Of a DNA stretch of 59,705 nt, positions 57,290-59,705 are shown piece after piece. The DNA lies in the IMG/VR virus record IMGVR_UViG_3300008262_000209, positions 1 through 59,705 of that record; one strand, given 5' to 3'. How positions within the stretch are numbered: the stretch's first letter is position 1; every line of letters begins with the position of its first letter. Under the pieces are notes generated by a model. That model had not been told where the DNA came from. It did no database searches and saw nothing but the letters and a program-made list of their open reading frames with translations. The DNA is from a virus. A program made the position numbers and the translations under genes.

Positions 57290-57423
57290 TGGTCCTACCG
57301 TGCGGAATCGAACCACAACCTGGGACTTATCTGGTCGAAGTGCTTATAATTGCATAATAGCATAAGATTTCTCCTTTACTATTATTTATACAATCCGCTG
57401 TTTTACCATTAAACTACGGGGGC
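57290..57423 (-). other. Composite tRNA-like sequence with embedded late promoter
   Basis: The 5' part (57423 to ~57392) is a tRNA 5' half with acceptor-like GCCCCCG, D-arm GTTTAATGGTAAAAC and anticodon 5' stem GCGGATTGT. The 3' part (57317-57290) is a T-arm (TGTGG-TTCGATT-CCGCA), acceptor CGGTAGG, A and CCA. The halves pair at only 4 of 7 acceptor positions, and the anticodon 3' strand is missing. Between them lie TATAAATA (57383-57390), AAAGGAG and an ATG opening a 22-codon frame (57295-57363). It may be a fused remnant of two tRNAs or an interrupted tRNA. Confidence 0.6.
57383..57390 (-). promoter_or_regulatory. T4-type late promoter inside tRNA-like element
   Basis: TATAAATA on the minus strand, followed 6 bases later by AAAGGAG and an ATG. 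It would give late transcription of two CAT tRNAs and the 2OG-Fe(II) oxygenase gene downstream. Confidence 0.65.
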
Positions 57424-57428
57424 ATTGC

Positions 57429-57523
57429 TGGCGGAGCGTATTGGATTCGAACCAATGATCCAGGTTTTTGCCCAGATGCTTTCTTAGCAGGAAAGTGCCT
57501 TCGACCAACTCGGCCAACGCTCC
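57429..57523 (-). tRNA. tRNA-Ser(GCT)
   Basis: Type II tRNA with long variable arm; acceptor GGAGCGT/ACGCTCC, anticodon loop CTGCTAA, discriminator G, encoded CCA. Confidence 0.93.
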
Positions 57524-57529
57524 AAATAC

Positions 57530-57736
57530 TTACTCCTTATTTTTAAACTTTTCCTCAAATTCTATAAATGCTAGATTTACAGAATACATAATGTATATAA
57601 AAAATGCTACCATACCTATGATAAAAATATAAGATGCTATCTCGGAAGTAAACAAAAACGTTAGAATCATAGGAATAAGACATATGATAACTACCATCAT
57701 AGCTGTCTGTTTAATTGCTTTCAACTTAGTATTCAA
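57530..57736 (-). CDS. Small two-helix membrane protein
   Basis: 68 residues with two hydrophobic helices (~12-30 and ~36-55) and charged ends. It lies 10 bases downstream of the metallophosphoesterase gene. Function unknown. Confidence 0.55.
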   Translation of the reverse strand: MNTKLKAIKQTAMMVVIICLIPMILTFLFTSEIASYIFIIGMVAFFIYIMYSVNLAFIEFEEKFKNKE

Positions 57737-57746
57737 TTCAAACTCC

Positions 57747-58298
57747 TCAATCTATAATAGGTCCATTGCCATTTTTAAATCCAATATGCCCACCCTCTTC
57801 TTGAATCTTTTTAATGACATCCTCAAAAAGAATTGGGCGGTAGTCGGTATGCTCTACACATACGCAGTGATAACGAGGATCAATGACTTCATTTTTCTTT
57901 ACACGATTGTAATGTAGATGTCCATGAATATTAGTCCCGAACCTCGCAAGGCTTTCTTCATGAATAGGAATGTGGCTTAGAATCATTCCATTCAGTACAT
58001 GATAACCTCGAACATCTTTAAAATACTCAGTGTATTCTTCAAGTTTAAAGATGTCGTGATTACCTTTGATTAAGACCTTTTCACCGTTTAATCTACTAAG
58101 CGTTTTTAAAGCCTTTCGATTAATAACTACATCTCCTAAATGATAAACTTTATCTTTTGGTCTAACAGTTTCATTCCACCGCTTGACCATTTCTTCATCC
58201 ATGTCCTCGGGGTTATCCCATGGACGTAATTTAGTGCCATCGTCACGTAGAAATTTACAAACGCCTGCATGGCCGAAATGAGTATCACTAACTAAAAT
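57747..58298 (-). CDS. Metallophosphoesterase (calcineurin-like), probable ATT start
   Basis: From the first ATG (58202) the frame is 151 residues with HLGDVV, KGNHD, LSHIP and IHGHLH, four of the five metal motifs. The frame stays open upstream for 32 codons and supplies the missing first motif, SDTHFGH, so the ATG would give an inactive protein. No ATG, GTG or TTG occurs in that extension; the best start is ATT at 58298, overlapping the stop of the upstream 27-residue gene. The substrate may be nucleotides or phosphoproteins. Confidence 0.75.
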   Translation of the reverse strand: MLVSDTHFGHAGVCKFLRDDGTKLRPWDNPEDMDEEMVKRWNETVRPKDKVYHLGDVVINRKALKTLSRLNGEKVLIKGNHDIFKLEEYTEYFKDVRGYHVLNGMILSHIPIHEESLARFGTNIHGHLHYNRVKKNEVIDPRYHCVCVEHTDYRPILFEDVIKKIQEEGGHIGFKNGNGPIID

Positions 58299-58375
58299 TC
58301 TTGTAAATCTTTTGCAAACACTCTATCTTTTACTTCACCCTGTGGCGTTCTTACTGTTGTTTCATACATTGGCAT
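58292..58375 (-). CDS. Very small conserved-type protein (27 residues)
   Basis: Begins MPMYETTVRTPQGEV and ends with DLQEF; it has a strong AAGGAG site 6 bases before the ATG. The YETTVRT...R.FA pattern resembles short phage proteins. It overlaps the 5' end of the metallophosphoesterase and may couple translation to its unusual start. Confidence 0.6.
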   Translation of the reverse strand: MPMYETTVRTPQGEVKDRVFAKDLQEF

Positions 58376-58388
58376 AATTACTCCTTAG

Positions 58389-58478
58389 TGGCGGAAGCGG
58401 TGAGATTCGAACTCACGGAACATTTCTGTTCGACAGTTTTCAAGACTGTTGCAATAAACCGGACTCTGCCACACTTCC
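58389..58478 (-). tRNA. tRNA-Ser(TGA)
   Basis: Type II tRNA with long variable arm; acceptor GGAAGTG/CGCTTCC, anticodon loop CTTGAAA, discriminator G, encoded CCA. Confidence 0.93.
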
Positions 58479-58496
58479 ACAAGTACAAATAGGTTA

Positions 58497-58510
58497 GGGG
58501 CCGAAGCCCC
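58497..58510 (-). other. UUCG-tetraloop hairpin between tRNAs
   Basis: The minus strand reads GGGGC-TTCG-GCCCC, an exceptionally stable C(UUCG)G hairpin between tRNA-His and tRNA-Ser. No U-run follows, so a processing or stability role is more likely than termination. Confidence 0.6.
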
Positions 58511-58532
58511 ACGCCTCACACGCGATTAACTT

Positions 58533-58608
58533 TGGGGTGTCTAATGAGGATTGAACTCATACTGCCAGGCCCACAATCTGGCGTGCAGACCACTACACTA
58601 TAGACACC
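58533..58608 (-). tRNA. tRNA-His(GTG)
   Basis: Anticodon loop TTGTGGG; the extra G-1 opposite C73 (identity pair of tRNA-His) is present, acceptor GTGTCTA/TAGACAC, encoded CCA. Confidence 0.92.
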
Positions 58609-59043
58609 ATCGTATTCTTGCTTAGGCCACGTCTTTCCACAGATCGCCCCTATGCTGGAGTTGTTGCCCTGTCCAAACACTAATAGCGGTTTGCTGCGTA
58701 GTGTCCACGTTGCTATGTTGTCTGAGACACCGGAGACACCGCATCGAAATACAGAGTCTATGTCTCGCTAACGGTGCCATAGCCACCGGGACTTTCTCGT
58801 TTACCATACGCTACTTTCAGGAAAGTAGTAACCGGAACTTTATGATGATTGGTCGCCACGCCAACTTTCTGCTTACCGCAAGGATGCCTTTCGGCTTCGC
58901 ATTACTGGGTTTTTTCAGCGCACCGTCATTATCTGACGAAATCCCAACCTTGCTTCTTCACCATATTAAAACACACTACCCTAGACATCTACTTTGGGGC
59001 GGGCTGGCCGATATCGGAACACCGCTCGAAATGTGTTTTAATA
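58609..59043 (-). ncRNA. Candidate structured non-coding RNA between tRNA-Lys and tRNA-His
   Basis: 435 bases without a credible gene, richer in G+C than the surroundings and full of helices: a 16-bp perfect stem (58960-58975 with 59032-59047), an 8-bp stem CTACTTTC/GAAAGTAG (58811-58828), GCC-GAAA-GGC (58886-58895) and CGTCA/TGACG (58924-58938). It lies in the tRNA transcript started at 59260, so tRNA processing would release it with ends near the flanking tRNAs. GOLLD-type phage RNAs also occur beside tRNAs, but are longer (~800 nt) and I cannot confirm membership. Confidence 0.6.
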
Positions 59044-59119
59044 TGGTACGGGCAGAGGGATTCGAACCCACGACACATAGATTAAAAGTCTACTGCTCTA
59101 CCAACTGAGCTATGCCCGC
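59044..59119 (-). tRNA. tRNA-Lys(TTT)
   Basis: Acceptor GCGGGCA/TGCCCGT (G1-U72), anticodon loop CTTTTAA, discriminator A, encoded CCA. Its 3' ACCA is also the first four bases of the long helix in the adjacent RNA candidate. Confidence 0.93.
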
Positions 59120-59230
59120 TCTATATTCCCTACGTAATGCTTTGTTTGTTTTTTGATGCTTACCCGCTTTCTTAAACAATGCCAAAGCCACCAGCGGGTT
59201 ACGGGGCTTGGCGATACGTTTTCGTTGCAT
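59090..59230 (-). CDS. Small basic protein overlapping tRNA-Lys
   Basis: 46 residues. MQRKRIAKPRNPLVALALF followed by KKAGKHQKTNKALRREY is a strongly basic helical protein resembling small phage proteins of the RNPxVxxxLFxKAGxHxKxxKAxRR type. AAGGAGA lies before the ATG. The last ~9 codons and the stop are inside tRNA-Lys, so processing of that tRNA would cut the message. First gene after a perfect sigma70 promoter. Confidence 0.65.
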   Translation of the reverse strand: MQRKRIAKPRNPLVALALFKKAGKHQKTNKALRREYRAGIAQLVEQ

Positions 59231-59259
59231 TTGTATCTCCTTATTTACATTATATCATA

Positions 59260-59288
59260 ATTATAACACCGAATCAATTTCTTGTCAA
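59260..59288 (-). promoter_or_regulatory. Consensus sigma70 promoter for tRNA/RNA operon
   Basis: TTGACA (59283-59288), 17-base spacer, TATAAT (59260-59265), minus strand. It drives the small basic protein, tRNA-Lys, the RNA candidate and the tRNAs beyond. Confidence 0.88.
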
Positions 59289-59320
59289 GCATTTGTTTTA
59301 TTAACACTTTAATAACGATT

Positions 59321-59394
59321 TGGCAGGGGATGTAAGAATCGAACTTACGACCTCGGAATCAAAATCCGGTGTGATACCATTTCACTAATCCCCA
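59321..59394 (-). tRNA. tRNA-Gln(TTG)
   Basis: Anticodon loop TTTTGAT; acceptor TGGGGAT against ATCCCCT with a weak U1-U72 end, as tRNA-Gln normally has a weak first pair; discriminator G, encoded CCA. Confidence 0.9.
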
Positions 59395-59400
59395 ATTGTA

Positions 59401-59477
59401 TGGCCTGGCGTGAGGGATTCGAACCCCCGACCCACAGCTTAGAAGGCTGTTGCTCTATCCAACTGAGCTAACGCCAG
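59401..59477 (-). tRNA. tRNA-Arg(TCT)
   Basis: Acceptor CTGGCGT/ACGCCAG, anticodon loop CTTCTAA, discriminator G, encoded CCA. Confidence 0.93.
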
Positions 59478-59485
59478 ATAAAATC

Positions 59486-59560
59486 TGGTAGGAGATAACG
59501 GGGTCGAACCATTGACCTTCGCCTTGTAAGGGCGCTGCTCTACCACTGAGCTAATCTCCC
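59486..59560 (-). tRNA. tRNA-Val(TAC)
   Basis: Acceptor GGGAGAT/ATCTCCT, anticodon loop CTTACAA, discriminator A, encoded CCA. Confidence 0.93.
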
Positions 59561-59563
59561 GTA

Positions 59564-59648
59564 TGGTGGATGACCAGGGAATCGAACCCCGTATGCCTGA
59601 GGCGACAGATTTACAGTCTGCTGCAGTCACCAATGCTGCTCGTCATCC
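59564..59648 (-). tRNA. tRNA-Tyr(GTA)
   Basis: Type II tRNA with bacterial long variable arm; acceptor GGATGAC/GTCATCC, anticodon loop CTGTAAA, discriminator A, encoded CCA. Confidence 0.93.
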
Positions 59649-59654
59649 TAAAAC

Positions 59655-59705
59655 TGGCTCCAGAGGTTGGGATCGAACCAACGACCAACGGATTAACAGT
59701 CCGCG
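59655..59705 (-). tRNA. tRNA-Asn(GTT), 5' end outside window
   Basis: Anticodon loop CTGTTAA, T-arm GTTGG-TTCGATC-CCAAC, 3' acceptor CTCTGGA, discriminator G and encoded CCA; the D-arm side is cut by the window edge. Confidence 0.88.

Noticed and set aside
57290-57423. tmRNA (ssrA)
   Set aside because: Too short (134 nt), has a proper D-arm instead of the tmRNA D-loop, and lacks the alanine-type acceptor; the 22-codon frame does not end with an ALAA-like tag.
58609-59043. RNase P RNA or group I intron
   Set aside because: A GAGAAAGTCCCGG segment recalls RNase P CR I and GAGACATAGACTC recalls a group I S element, but the other conserved regions are missing or out of order.
58701-59108. 135-codon plus-strand frame over the structured RNA candidate
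   Set aside because: No ribosome-binding site, no recognisable protein features, and it runs through tRNA-Lys on the opposite strand; open by chance in a G+C-richer block.

Overview
The window is part of a large, AT-rich, T4-like myovirus genome. Supporting evidence: almost every gene lies on the minus strand in tight ATGA-overlapping operons; six exact T4-type late promoters (TATAAATA on the minus strand) precede structural and a few other genes; a T4-type primase, NrdA/NrdB, dCMP deaminase and ThyX are present; and there is a very large tail-fibre region and a long tRNA cluster. The gene mix (several small phage families typical of marine T4-like phages, collagen-like fibres, 2OG-Fe(II) oxygenase, HesB/IscA-type protein, AhpC/AhpD, Dps) suggests a phage of a marine proteobacterium; the host is inferred, not shown.

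Layout in transcription order (right to left). 59705-51660: early accessory region with at least 17 tRNAs, including a probable initiator tRNA, and a ~430-base gene-free, highly structured stretch that looks like a non-coding RNA. Small and accessory genes are mixed in: metallophosphoesterase, 2OG-Fe(II) oxygenase, the only plus-strand gene (J-domain protein), D-Ala-D-Ala peptidase, RNase H-like protein, HNH homing endonuclease, AhpC and AhpD. Perfect or near-perfect sigma70 promoters sit at 59260-59288, 54741-54769 and 51345-51373. 51645-50429: an RNA polymerase omega-like protein, a winged-helix protein and an HNH protein, ending at a strong intrinsic terminator.

50411-40264: a late operon begins directly after that terminator. 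It encodes putative head-internal proteins; several start with a short FKxFLxE-like segment resembling the T4 capsid-targeting sequence with its prohead-protease site. They include a ligase-like nucleotidyltransferase, a HAD phosphatase, a second nucleotidyltransferase and, in the same operon, Dps. 40203-13784: virion structural and tail-fibre genes, with collagen-like fibres bearing S74 autoprocessing tails, giant repeat fibres, a duplicated three-gene cassette, a glycosyltransferase-FkbM methyltransferase fusion, a glycine-rich adhesin and a subtilisin-like protease.

13782-2289: replication, nucleotide and lysis genes (primase, ThyX, spanin-like pair, NrdA, a NrdB broken into two frames, Fe-S carrier, dCMP deaminase, cytidylyltransferase, zinc-ribbon proteins). 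2288-1: a second late unit of glycine-rich adhesin genes running off the left edge. Two apparent frame breaks (nrdB near 6111-6125 and a tail protein near 26895) may be real or may be sequence errors.
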